Source: Branchiostoma floridae
Taxonomy: Eukaryota > Chordata > Leptocardii > Amphioxiformes > Branchiostomatidae
Reading direction: 5' to 3'
DNA length: 64,000 bases
Assembly: GCF_000003815.2 (NCBI RefSeq)
Contig: NC_049979.1
Location: 16,519,595-16,583,594 of the forward strand
The first letter of the stretch is position 1. The number at the start of each line of letters is the position of its first letter. The translations under genes and the position numbers were made by a program. Under the pieces are notes generated by a model, which worked only from the letters and a program-made list of their open reading frames with translations, made no database searches and was not told where the DNA came from. Below, piece by piece: positions 46,906 to 58,422 of this stretch.

Positions 46906-49900
46906 GTGGGTTCATCCCTTAGCCTTAAAGGCCCCCTCTCACTTGACGTGGGGCACGCTTGCGGCATTGCTGCGTTCGTTCACTGCGGCACTGTTGTGTT
47001 AATTTCGCCGATTTTGTCTTGCACTCACACTGACGTGCGGCACTGTTGCGTTTCTAGACTAAATGAACATGTTATTGACAATTGCAGCGTTGTCAATTTA
47101 TGAAAAATCACCGTAAAATGATGAGAATGCCCCAAAATGAGATTTATAATGAAAAGATTTCCCTTATGATAATGAATTATATGGTACATATGCTATAAAT
47201 AACCTTGAAAGACTTTTACAGTAAAGGAAATGACCCAAATAAACGGACACGAACTATATACCAGATTTCACTCGATGTGTACGTTTTGCACCATGTAACG
47301 TTATGTGTAATTATGTATGTTTATATGTTTATTCACCAATTTTGCAAATTTCTAAAATGAAAATGTTTGATATTTCATACTTTTTTTGTATGACGCTGAG
47401 TATTTTCATTGTCGGTGGATGGCTTGCCAGCCTATTGATGTCTAAGTCTATCATATTTGTAAAAAGTGAGAAAAATATGGCCCATGGGTCTGAATGACTG
47501 CAATTTTGTATTTTATCGGTGGCAGGCTGCCAGCAATGATTAGCTTGTAACGTTATAACGCAAACGCAAACTCGTTATCATGATCATCCAACATAAATAA
47601 TTTCTTTTTGAACGTTGTACGATAACCTTTATCTCTACATCCTTAGGTTAATCGATAAACCAGTTACTTATTTTTTGTTTTCAAGTATAAAATACTGACC
47701 TACTTTCCATTAAATAAATCAAAAGATGTATTTTTAAGTTAACTCTGAATACGGATACAAGGTAAGTTTTCTGGAATTCGCAGTGTTTTAACTGGATCGA
47801 AAACCGCTGTAAAATTATTAGAAATGCATCTAAAATAGTTTTTCGGTGATAAAATGGTGTTTACTTTTGATTCTTGGTGTAAAATAGGCAAAATATATCC
47901 TTGATACTGTTTGGGGCATGGTGGCGGCACTGTTGGGGCATTGTTGGGGCACCGTTGGGGCACCGTTGGGGCACTGTTGCGGCACTGTTGCGGCATCTTG
48001 CCACTTGCGTTATTTTTAAACTTTTTAAAAAACGTCGCGCTTGCAAGCGGCACTTCTAGGTTTGCTTGCGGCACCTCTAGGTTTGCTTGCGGCACCTCTA
48101 GGTTCCGTGGGGGTACATCTGCGTTTTCGAACGCAGCAATGCCGCAAGCGTGCCCCACGTCAAGTGAGAGGGGGCCTTTAGCCTAGCCATGTCCATCTTT
48201 GAATTGTTTACCTTTTATATGAAGAAAATTATTTTCATTATCAAATCATGTCTGCAACCAGTGTATCATTTTGCTGTCGATGTATTCCACAGATGGAAGA
48301 CAGCAATAAGGACCATTTCGACGGGTTCCCCGAGGAAAGAAACTATCGCGCACAGAGCAGAGAAAAGCGATGTGAAGAGACACAGCAGTCATGTCAACAT
48401 CCAGGTCCAGACGACAGCCACTATGCACTCGCTATAGTCGGAATCGGTGAGCCATAAAGGAATCCAACTTTCTAACACTACTGAACCAAGAACCTTTATA
48501 AGAAGTCTGGTACCATATTTTCCTATCCATAAGATGCTATACCAATCAATACTAAGTGTGCGTTATCTGTAATCAATTTCAGGTTGCCGAATGCCTGGCG
48601 GCACAGACACTCCCTCGAAGTTCTGGGACGTCATCAGAGAAGGAAGAAACGTCATCACCGAGGTTCCACCAGAAAGATGGTCCCTTGAAGCCTACCACAG
48701 TACAGACCCACACCAGTCAGGTACCCACGTCACACGCAAGGCTGGGTTTGTGGACGACATCGACATGTTCGACCATACCTTCTTCAAGATCTCACCTCGT
48801 GAGGCCGCCATGATGGACCCCCAGCAGCGCCACCTGCTGGAAGTGACGTACGAGGCGTTTGAAGATGCAGGTATCACGCCTGAGAGTGTGTCTGAGTCGT
48901 GTGGTGTGTTTGTAGGAATAGGCATGATAGATTATGCTTTGTTCATGGCAGGAGACAAACACCTGTTCAACTCATATGTAAACACAGGAATAGCGCATAG
49001 CGTGGCCGCAAACAGAATCTCCTATGCTTTCAACCTGAAGGGACCCAGTCTTGCTGTAGATACCGCATGCGCAGCATCAATGACAGCCCTCCACATCGCG
49101 TGTTCCTCCTTGAGGAACAAAGAATGCAGCGTCGCCCTCGTGGGGGGCAGCAATGTGCTCCTCATGCCGGAGGTAACCGTAGCTTTCAGCGCAATGGGGG
49201 TTCTGTCACCTGACGGATTCAGCTGTCCATTTGACGCATCTGCCAACGGCTACGTCCGCAGTGAAGGGTTTGGAGCCGTCCTGATCAAGCCTCTCAGCGA
49301 CGCCATACGAGACAGAGATCACGTGTACAGCATCATCAGGGGAAGTGCCATATCCGATAACGGCTTCAGTCACAGCATCACCATGCCGTCCTCCAGTGCA
49401 CAGGAGCAGCTCATGAGGACAACCTACGCCCGCTTCGGAGTTCCCCTCTCAGATGTCCTGTACGTCGAGGCTCACGGGACCAGTACGCCCGTCGGAGATC
49501 CCGCAGAAGCTGAAGCCATCGGAAAAGCCTTCGGTCAGCATCGCGCCTCCCCCATGAGGATCGGGTCTGCCAAGAGCAATTTTGGACACATGGAGTGCGC
49601 TGCAGGAATGGTGGGTGTCATCAAGACAGCACTGATGCTGGATAAGCGAACCCTCTGTCCCTCCGTCAACTACACCTCACCGACTCCTAAAGTTGACTTT
49701 GAAGAGCTGGGCATCTCTGTACAGACCAAAGTAGAGAACTTTCCTGACAACCAAAACGTGACGCTTGGCGTGAACTGTTTTGGATTTGGTGGAGCCCTGG
49801 CCCATGTCATCATGGAGGAGCACAACGCTACACCGCCAGTAGCTCCGACCCACCACGGGAGGGGATGGCAGTTCGGACCAAGTGACCAAGAGGGTGACTT

Positions 49901-52900
49901 CATCATTCTGCCGCTGAGTGGAAAGTCTTCAGACGCCCTCAGAGACCTTTCTTCCAAGTGGCTGACGTTTCAAGAAGAGAAAGATGCCCTCAGCGTTTCT
50001 TCATGGGTAGCGACACGCAGAAACCACTATCAAAATAGACTTGCTGTCGTCACCAATTCTGGGGCCAAAGCAAGAGAAGGCCTGCAATGTTTTGTCAACA
50101 AGATGGCTGCTGACGATGTCATCACCGGAATATCACAGAATGCCCGTCCTAAAGTTTGCTTTGTCTTTCCTGGTCAAGGGCAGCAATGGGATGACATGGG
50201 AAGGAAGTTGTATCAGCTAGAGCCTGTGTTCAGGGAAACAGTCGATGTCTGTGACCAGATCTTCACACAAGTCAGTGGATGGTCCCTTATGCAGAAGACC
50301 GGATTGTTCAACACAAGCGACGGTCCCGCCGAGTTCACACTTGCAGAAATGAAAGTCTCCCAACCCGCAATACTCTTCACCCAGGTGGGGTTGTTTGCTT
50401 TGCTGAAGCATTGGGGCATTTCCCCTGACGTGATCGTCGGTCACAGTCTAGGAGAAGTTGCAGCAGCCTATGCGTGCGGTGGTCTGACTTTGGACGAAGC
50501 TATCCGGGCTATCTACATCAGAAGCACAGAACAAGCCAAACTGCAGGGATGTGGGAGCATGGCAGCCATGCGTGCATCAAGGAAAGAGGCTGAGGAGCTT
50601 GTTGCCAAGAGTCAGGGAGTGAAACTGGCGTGTGACAATTCTCCCACATCTGTCACAGTAGCAGGAACGACAGAAGCCATTGCTGCACTTCAAGATCAAA
50701 ACCCAACAAAGGTCAAAATGCTGCGTGTCTCCTGTGCCTTCCACACCGACCACATGGACCCCATCAGAGAGTCCTTCCTCGAGGCGATGTCTTCCGTACA
50801 GCCTGACAGACATGGAGAAGCTCACGCACCTTTGTACTNNNNNNNNNNNNNNNNNNNNNNNNNNNNNNNNNNNNNNNNNNNNNNNNNNNNNNNNNNNNNN
50901 NNNNNNNNNNNNNNNNNNNNNNNNNNNNNNNNNNNNNNTGGTGGAAAAACATCAGAGGAGAAGTCAAGTTCACGTCAGCCATTCGGTCCATCATCCAAGA
51001 TCACAATCCTGACGTTTTCATCGAACTTGGTGCCTCCGCTACGCTGTTGTCGTCCGTCAGCCAAACACTCAAGCATGAAAGCTGCCCAATAAAAGTCACC
51101 GTGCCATGTGGACAACGTCAGCAAAACGACCACAAATGCATGCTACGTGCCTTGGCCACATTGTACGTGAATGGGGTGGACATCGACTGGACAAATGTAA
51201 CTCAGGACGCAGCTGAATGGACGCCTGCCCCAACATACGCCTGGCAGCACCAACGACATTGGCAAGAGGCCGAATCCTCGCGGAAAAGGAGGCTGGGTCT
51301 CGAAGATCGCACCTTCAAGGGACAAAACGGGCACATCACCCTTGAGAAGTTCCCCTTCCTTGCAGATCACGTAGTGAACGACAGCGTGGTGTTTCCTGGG
51401 GCGGGATATATTGAATACATGGTGCAGATGGCTGTAGATAGCTCTGAGAACCCAACACTGCAGGACATTCAGTTTAAAAACGTCCTTGTTTGGCCAGACG
51501 CTAGTGACCTCAACAAAACTAGCGCCACCATCCAGCTGACGTACACAAAGGAGGGAAGGAAGCTAGAGGTAGCCACAGACAGAGTACACGCTGGGTGTCA
51601 GCTCACTCAACCTAGCAATGTCAACTCTGAGAGTGTTCTGGACACGACGACTACAGGGGCCATGGAAAAGATCACGGGTCAGAATTTTTACGAAAGATTC
51701 AGTGACTTGGGACTGATGTACGGCCCCGAGTTTCAGGTCGTGAACGAGGCCTTCGTGGGCGACTGGAAAGCCATTGGCTTCCTGAAGCCAGCAACGGATG
51801 CGCAGCAAAGAGTCCAAACTACAACACTGGATGGGTGCTTTCAGGTTGCCCTCGCTGCCATAGGACCCTGCTCAACTCTATATCTCCCCACTCAGATCAC
51901 CACATTCAGCATGCTTGTACCCTCCCTACCACTCGGGGAACACATGGTAGTACATGCCACAGTTGTCTCCCGTTCCAGCATGTCAGTCAAGGCCAACATA
52001 ACACTGGCGACAGTCCAGGGGAACATCCTTGCGCAAATCGACGGCTTCGAAGCGACAAATGTTTCCGGTATCAACTCTGACGTCGACACAGACAGCTGCT
52101 TGTATGAAACAAGATGGCAGCCTGTCATCTCTCCTCTGCCGGAAACAAGTATCTTCTGCGACCTGTTCAAAGACGAACATCTACAGAAACAGTACAGCGA
52201 TGAAATGGAGATGATAGAAGCAGCAGAGAAAGCCCTGCCTAACCTCAAACGTCTAGCTTTATCCTACGTTCAACTCGCGTTGGATACTGTTCCAGACGCC
52301 GAGGTCAGCCCAAGAAACAAGAGGTACATAGAGAGGCTCAGAACCGTCATCGACGACGTGGATAAGACCGCATTTGACACGATGTCACTAGATGAGATCC
52401 ACAAGTCCCTGGATGAGATGAGAAAAGACGTACCGGCGATGAGGCTCGAGTTCAGCATGCTGCAGCGCCTTGGGGACATTCTGCCGACCATTCTCCGTGA
52501 CCCCTCAGCTGCCCTGCCGATTCTCTTTGCCGCCGACTGCCTAGCTGACTACTTCATGGACTCACTGACAACAAGACTGTACTACCGAGCTTGCACTGAT
52601 GCCATAGAACAAGCCGTGAAGACCGCACTCGAACGGAAACAAACTGTTCGCATTCTTGAAGTCGGAGGTCGTATGGGGGGACTGGCGCGCTACCTACTGA
52701 AACCTCTCAAAAGCCAAGGAGATGCGGGGCACATTGAGTACGTCTTCACCGACCTGAACACAACCTTCTTTGCACATGCCAGCCAAGTCCTTGAAGATTA
52801 CGCTTTTGTCAAGTATCAACAGCTCGACATCGAGAAAGCGGTGGAGCCACAGGACTTCATCCCAGGAACGTTTGACATCGTCGTCTGCATGGACACCCTT

Positions 52901-55900
52901 CACTCGGCGGTGGACGTGATGGAAGGCTTGAAGAACATGCAAAGTCTTCTCTGTCCCGGTGGCTGGCTTGTCATGTTCGAAGCGACAAACGCTTTCTACA
53001 TGTGCGAGGTTGTGTTTGGATCATTGGAGCTTTGTTGGGTGTATGATGATGACTACAGGATGGACACATGTTGGCTCTCCAGGGAAGGGTGGAGCAACCT
53101 ATTTGAAGATGGAGGAATGCACGATGTTGTGAGTGTGTCATCACCTCAGGAGTTTTTCCATTCTATCACCATCGGTAGGAAACCCACGCCCTTACAACAA
53201 GCAGCTCCTGCTATTTTGCAAACTAATGACAGCCAACAGTGGCTTCTCGTGGGGCCCCCTGACAGCCCCCTTATCAACACAGTTCAGAGGCTGCTACCCG
53301 ACAACACAATGGTACGTTCCATCGGTGACAGGATCGACATTCCCAACAATGGCCCTCCCTTGCGAGTTGTGTACGTCTGGCCAGAAGACGACAAGTCCCT
53401 GGTACACGCCCGGTCCCTAACCAACGCCCTGTACCAGGCGTCCGAGAGAGTTCAGGACATGTGGGTTTTCACAGTAAGTGGCAGTGTTGAGTGTGCCTGT
53501 CCGACAGCATCTGCCGCCACGGGCTTCTTCCGAGTTGTAAACAACGAGATCAGAGACCTCCCAATCTACACAGTAGATCTACCGTCAGACATTCTGAACG
53601 GCTTGACGGACGTGGTTGAGACCTTGCTGAAGTCTGACCCACCGACCGAGAGGGAGCTATCCATCCGTAACGGCGAAGTCCTGACCCCAAGGCTCGTGAA
53701 GGCGTCCATCTCAGACGGCATCAGCACGTCGCCCTCCGGAAGCTGGGCTCTGGATATCGCTCCTGGGAAGACAGGAACATTGGATGACATGGCGTTCTAC
53801 GGGCAGGCATCCACATCTCTGTCAGACAACGGAGTCAAAGTCAAAGTTCATGCAGCCGGCTTGAATTTCAAAGATGTAATGATGGCTCTGAGTCTTCTGG
53901 AAGGGCTCAAGTTGCAAACACAGTTTGGCCTGGAATGTTCAGGAACAGTCGTGGAAGTCGGTAATGATGTGAAGAGGATCAAAGTTGGAGACGAGGTCAT
54001 CGCCTTTGGTGACCACTGCTTCGCGTCACACGTGACTTGTGACGAGCACTTTGTCATGGCCAAACCTCCACACACCAGTTGGACGGATGCAGCTGGGTTC
54101 AGCATGGTGTACATCACTGCGTACTACGCCTTGATCGAGAGAGCACGGCTACAAGAAGGGCAGACACTGCTGATACACTCTGCCTGTGGTGGGGTGGGAC
54201 AAGCAGCCATACAAGTGGCAGGCATGGTGGGGGCCCGTGTGTTCTGTACGGCCGGATCTGAAGAGAAGCGCAACTACCTACGGCAGATGGGAATGACACA
54301 CGTGTCTGACTCCAGGTCTACCCAGTTCTACCATGACGTCATGGAATGGACAGATGGCGAAGGAGTAGATGTCGTCCTCAGCTCCTTGTACGGTGAACTG
54401 CAAACTGCCACCATGAAGTCTCTAAAACCCGGAGGCACGTTCTGCGAAATCGGGAAACGCTCCATTCTCGAAGGCGTAGGCATGGACATGGGGCCACTGT
54501 TGAACAACAAGACGTTTCTGTCTGTTCAGCTAGATCTGCTGATGAAGGAGAGACCGAAGTACGTCCGAAAGATGATGGAGACAATCTGCTCTCTTCTGGA
54601 GAAAAGACATATCTCTCCTGTGCTGACGACAGTTAAAACTATTGACGACTACAAGGAGACGTTTCGGTGGATGTCAAAGGGCCAACATGTCGGCAAGGTT
54701 GTCTTTGAGATGCCAGTCAAGTTTGAACCGGAGAGCTTGGTGCCATCTTCTCACATTCTAGAGGAAAACGGTACTTACCTCATCACTGGCGGGTTTGGAG
54801 GGGTTGGACAATCCCTGGCCCGTTGGCTGGTAGACCATGGAGCAAAGCACATTGCCCTCCTGTCCAGAAATGGGTGCAAAACAGCTGAAAATGTTCACAC
54901 TGTCGAGTACATGGAGTCCAAAGGTGGAAAGGTGTACACGTACGAAGCGGACGTGTCAAACAAGACATCGTTGACAAACGTGCTGAACCATCTCAGAGCC
55001 GACCCCTCGCTTCCTGCGCTGAAAGGCATCTTCCATCTCGCTGCTGTCATTGATGATGCCAATGTGTTGGACGTGAAGGACAGTCAACTGGAAAAGTCAC
55101 TAGCAGCGAAGGCGTGGGGAGCCCTCCACCTGCACGAGCTGACACAGGACGATGACCTGGACATCTTCTTCCTGCTGTCATCTGTCACTGCCGCCTGGGG
55201 GAATCCAGAGCAATGTGGGTATGTGGCGGCCAACAGCATCCTGGATGCTCTCGCTGAACACCGACACCGGCGGGGACTTCCAGCACTGTCTCTCCAGCTT
55301 GGAGCCGTCAGAGGTGTGGGGATCCTGGAAGGCAACACTAAAGCAGCCAAAATCGTCACAGGGAAGGGTATGCTGACTCTCCACATTGACGAGTGCCTCC
55401 AGATGCTGCCACGCCTGCTACAGGCCAGGGACACTCCTGTTGTCACATTAGCCAATATGGTAAGTACAGCTGATATACGGTTTTAGTTGTTTTCATCACC
55501 ATGTCGGTTTGCATAAACATATTTTCAATTTATCCTGTATTTATGGTAGCATGTAGTAACAGTAGCGATGTGCATTTGTTATCACATGTTGTCTATCACA
55601 CACATCTGCTGATTGTGCTTCTGTCTTTAACATCAAAACAGGATTGGGCCAAATGCATGCAGTTCTCCTACCCGACGAGCATGAAGTTCCGTCATCTTGC
55701 AGCTGGAAAGAACAAGGAGAAGTCCGGTACGTTTCTGTGACGTCATTACTTTTAATGATCTGTTGATGGTGTGTTTTCTTTATATGCTGTGTACATTTCA
55801 TCATCACGGTTCAATAGGTACATTGTCTTCCATTGCTATGCATTCCCATACTGATAACATCTTCTTGACAAAATAGTTGACGCTGACTTGAACGAAGACG

Positions 55901-56145
55901 ACCTACGCGAGCAGGTTCTGGAGCAGCTGGGACAGATCCTCTGCATGCCGCCCAGCCAGATCGACCCCGACCAGCCCATGATCAACTACGGCGTGGACTC
56001 CCTGATGGCCGTGGACATTGTCAACTGGATGAACAAGAACTTCGACCTCAGCGTGTCCCAACTGGACATCTTGGGCGGGATGACAACGACCACGCTAGTA
56101 GGGAAAGCTGTAGTTGGGGAGGTAGCACTTCCCTTGCGCAAGTAA
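46855..56145 (+). CDS. Highly reducing type I polyketide synthase (animal FAS-like PKS), KS-AT-DH-MT-ER-KR-ACP
   Basis: Iterative megasynthase that builds and reduces a carbon chain on its carrier protein. Exons: 46855-46905, 48293-48446, 48583-55459 (interrupted by 100 N), 55642-55726, 55877-56145; about 2445 residues are readable. KS: DTACAAS with Cys231, EAHGTS His366, NFGHME His404. AT: FPGQGQQW and GHSLGE with Ser690; the gap falls in late AT, and sequence resumes at WWKNIRG. DH: His codon 51368, DxxxQ Asp codon 51830. A methyltransferase-like region follows (about 52650-52990; ILEVGGRMGG, CPGGWLVMFE). ER: AGLNFKD and CGGVGQ. KR: TGGFGGVG, LSSVTAAWG, YVAAN. ACP: GVDSL with Ser codon 55999. 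There is no thioesterase after the ACP and no condensation or reductive-release domain. The order matches sea-urchin and mollusc animal PKSs and fungal highly reducing PKSs more than fatty acid synthase, which ends in a thioesterase. The product cannot be deduced. Confidence 0.94.
46926..48180. mobile_element. Non-autonomous DNA transposon in a PKS intron
   Basis: The ends are inverted repeats of about 53 bases, identical as far as I can align them: taaaggccccctctcacttg at the left and its reverse complement at the right. They are flanked by TA if the inverted repeat is taken to start at AAGGCC. The interior near the right end carries many direct GGCACTGTTG/GGGGCACCG words and a 23-bp tandem (gcggcacctctaggtttgctt-like). 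There is no transposase. The 139-codon reverse-strand open frame is only the translated repeat. It occupies most of the first coding intron. Confidence 0.8.
50839..50938. other. Assembly gap, 100 N, inside the PKS acyltransferase domain
   Basis: Exactly 100 N interrupts the large PKS exon. The reading frame before the gap and the frame after it differ by an amount that 100 bases cannot satisfy, so the true gap is not 100 bases (it should be 2 modulo 3). By family comparison some 20-35 residues of the acyltransferase are missing. Confidence 0.97.
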
Positions 56146-57690
56146 TGACCACGAGGGGGTCAGCGTAGGATGGTTAACCCGAACCTGTACCATTAGCTGC
56201 TAACGCTACGATTTTTAAGATCATGGTCTGACATACATGTACCCGAATGCGAGCTAGACAAACAACTCAAAACCACTCAATGTTGTCTTGGGATAGGTAT
56301 ATACTTCTTTTCTTTTGCGATGTCTCAGGAACAGTACCGTTTTTAAAGTTTGGACAACGTCTGTTTTTATGCAATTTTATCATGTAAATGATACTGCTTC
56401 TTCTTTTTGCCTTGAATCTAGTTTTAATAGAGTCGTAATAAGTACAAATGTGTGGTGATATATGGTACTTCAGTAGTAGCAGTTTGTTTCTGCTATGGAT
56501 AAAGGGCTATGGATGAAAGCTGGTTCTGTCCTGCCCTGCCCTGTTTAGCTATGTTAACGTTATAAAATGTCTATCTATGTATGTATGTAATTGATTAAGC
56601 TTATACTCGTGACATTTTAAAAACGACAATTATTTATACTATTAATACTTTTAGTCGATTCATACTATGTTATATTCAAGATGTACATCTTGCTGGCCAG
56701 TAAAAGGCATTCTTAATATATTTTGTATCAAAATATTTTGTATGACTCATATATACTCGTATAAACCAAGCCAGTATAGTCACCAGTTAAACACGGAAAC
56801 ATATCCTTTGTTTTTTTTGATGCAAGACTTTCATTATTTAAATCCTATTATTGTTGCATAGTCTCATACTAGTAATGTAAAGAATCTCACGCAAGCTTTA
56901 GTGTTGATGATCAGCCATACACTACCCTCACTACCCCCCCCCCCCCCAATGCCATTTGCAATGTATAATAAAGCACAAAGGATCGAGCTGATACATAGGG
57001 AATACCACATTTGCGCCAGGCATGCCTGTGCGTTTTTATATACTCGTAGTAGACGGTGGGACAAGTACACCTTCTTTTTTCAGTGTAGTTTTTTTTATGA
57101 CCTAAAGAATAAAAGTAGATGATGAACTCACATTGTTTCCGCGTTGTCTCCGTTTTAATGTAAAATGACATCTTAATAGAGCACCGTGAATAGCGTCATG
57201 GCCTTCTTCAATGGTTCTCCATAAGTTGTAATTAAATCACAGGTAATCTAATATAAACATCTCAAGGCCACAATGTCTCCGAACTTGACATAGATAATCT
57301 GCGCTCAGATTATTAGTCTCCAGACTCTCCACCAGACTCGTTTGGGTCTCACTAGTTTTGTGTTGCTTCTGGGAGTTTCGAAAAGAATTCCTTCCCAATT
57401 TGAAAAGAACCACCACAAATCCCAATTACAAATCTATTTTGACAAAAGTAATTATATGCTAGTCAGAGCATTTACATTTCACACTAAAGGAGGTACCTAC
57501 TTATGTTAACATAATCAAGGGTGTTGAATCGATAGAAATGAATTGTTTAAAAACTTTAAATATTTTCGGAAGTAAAATTATATATTGCTGATTGACATAT
57601 GGAATAATAGTGACAGATGCTTTTTAAAAAGACAATTTCTACCACAGTGCATGATACGAAGTGACCATGTTATAAGAGGCATGTTTACTA
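56146..57690. other. 3' flank of the polyketide synthase
   Basis: It probably contains the PKS 3' UTR. Canonical AATAAA signals occur at 56967-56972 and 57108-57113, 0.8-1.0 kb after the stop. A run of about 15 C lies near 56934-56948. No gene is seen. Confidence 0.4.
56967..56972 (+). terminator. Candidate polyadenylation signal of the PKS gene
   Basis: First canonical AATAAA after the PKS stop at 56145; a second lies at 57108-57113 with T-rich surroundings. Which is used cannot be told from sequence. Confidence 0.4.
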
Positions 57691-57692
57691 GT

Positions 57693-58422
57693 CAGGGCTC
57701 GAAATACCACATGCATATGCAAGTTTGTGCATGTAAAATTGGTGTGGTGCAAGTAAGTTTGGACCAAACTTGCACCAGTGCAAGTTACTTTTATCCACTA
57801 ATACCTGACTTTAGAAAAAGCTTACACACACCAAGAATATTGTCTGCCATTGAAAGGTAAAAGAAAACAACACTGAATAAAAAAATAGCCTAAATTTGTT
57901 ATTTCTAAACTTGGTTAGACATCCAGGTAAACAAAATTTGAAGACAATTCCATCTCTATAATGCTAATAATTCCTATGGTGTTGTCTTACCTTGATTTGC
58001 ATATGAGTAAATACATTTTGCATACAATTTAGTGACTTTGATATGATCAACAGTACTGGATTTTCCAGTTATATGTGTTTGTATTGAGATGTTCTAGCGA
58101 TGGTTAAGAATAGTGATGGAAGTCACTCGAAGAGTCCAGAAGAAATCTATTGATCTTATCAAGTTGTAGACATTGAATTGTCTTAAGCCTAAATTCACAT
58201 TTGTTGTACAATTTGAAATCCAAAATAAAATACGCTTTGGAAAACAAATATCCAAACATGTGGTCTTTATGTATCCCCATATATTTGCAAATTTTCAGAA
58301 GAAGAATAAAGGGTTAACAGTTCACTATTTTGGGTTGTGCAAGTAAGTTTCTTTTGGTGCAAGTTACCTTTGGCTTAACTTGCACTGGTGCAAGTTGACT
58401 GAAAAGTGTATTTCGAGCCCTG
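57693..58422. mobile_element. hAT-like non-autonomous element
   Basis: The element is 730 bp. Its ends CAGGGCTCGAAATAC and GTATTTCGAGCCCTG are exact inverted repeats. The flanks repeat ACTAGT on both sides as a likely target duplication; hAT duplications are usually 8 bases, and here only six match. Subterminal regions carry repeated and inverted gcaagttactt/gtgcaagt words, as in hAT elements. No transposase frame is present. Confidence 0.75.

Noticed and set aside
47739-48158. 139-codon minus-strand open frame with NLEVPQA-type repeats
   Set aside because: It lies wholly inside the TIR element in the PKS intron and is the translation of its direct repeats.
48591-51092. Two separate PKS genes split at the N run
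   Set aside because: Acyltransferase homology continues across the gap; the frame change reflects the arbitrary 100-N length.
46855-56145. Recent horizontal transfer of the PKS from a fungus or bacterium
   Set aside because: The gene has GT-AG introns in animal style and its domain order is shared with known animal PKSs; intron poverty alone does not establish transfer.
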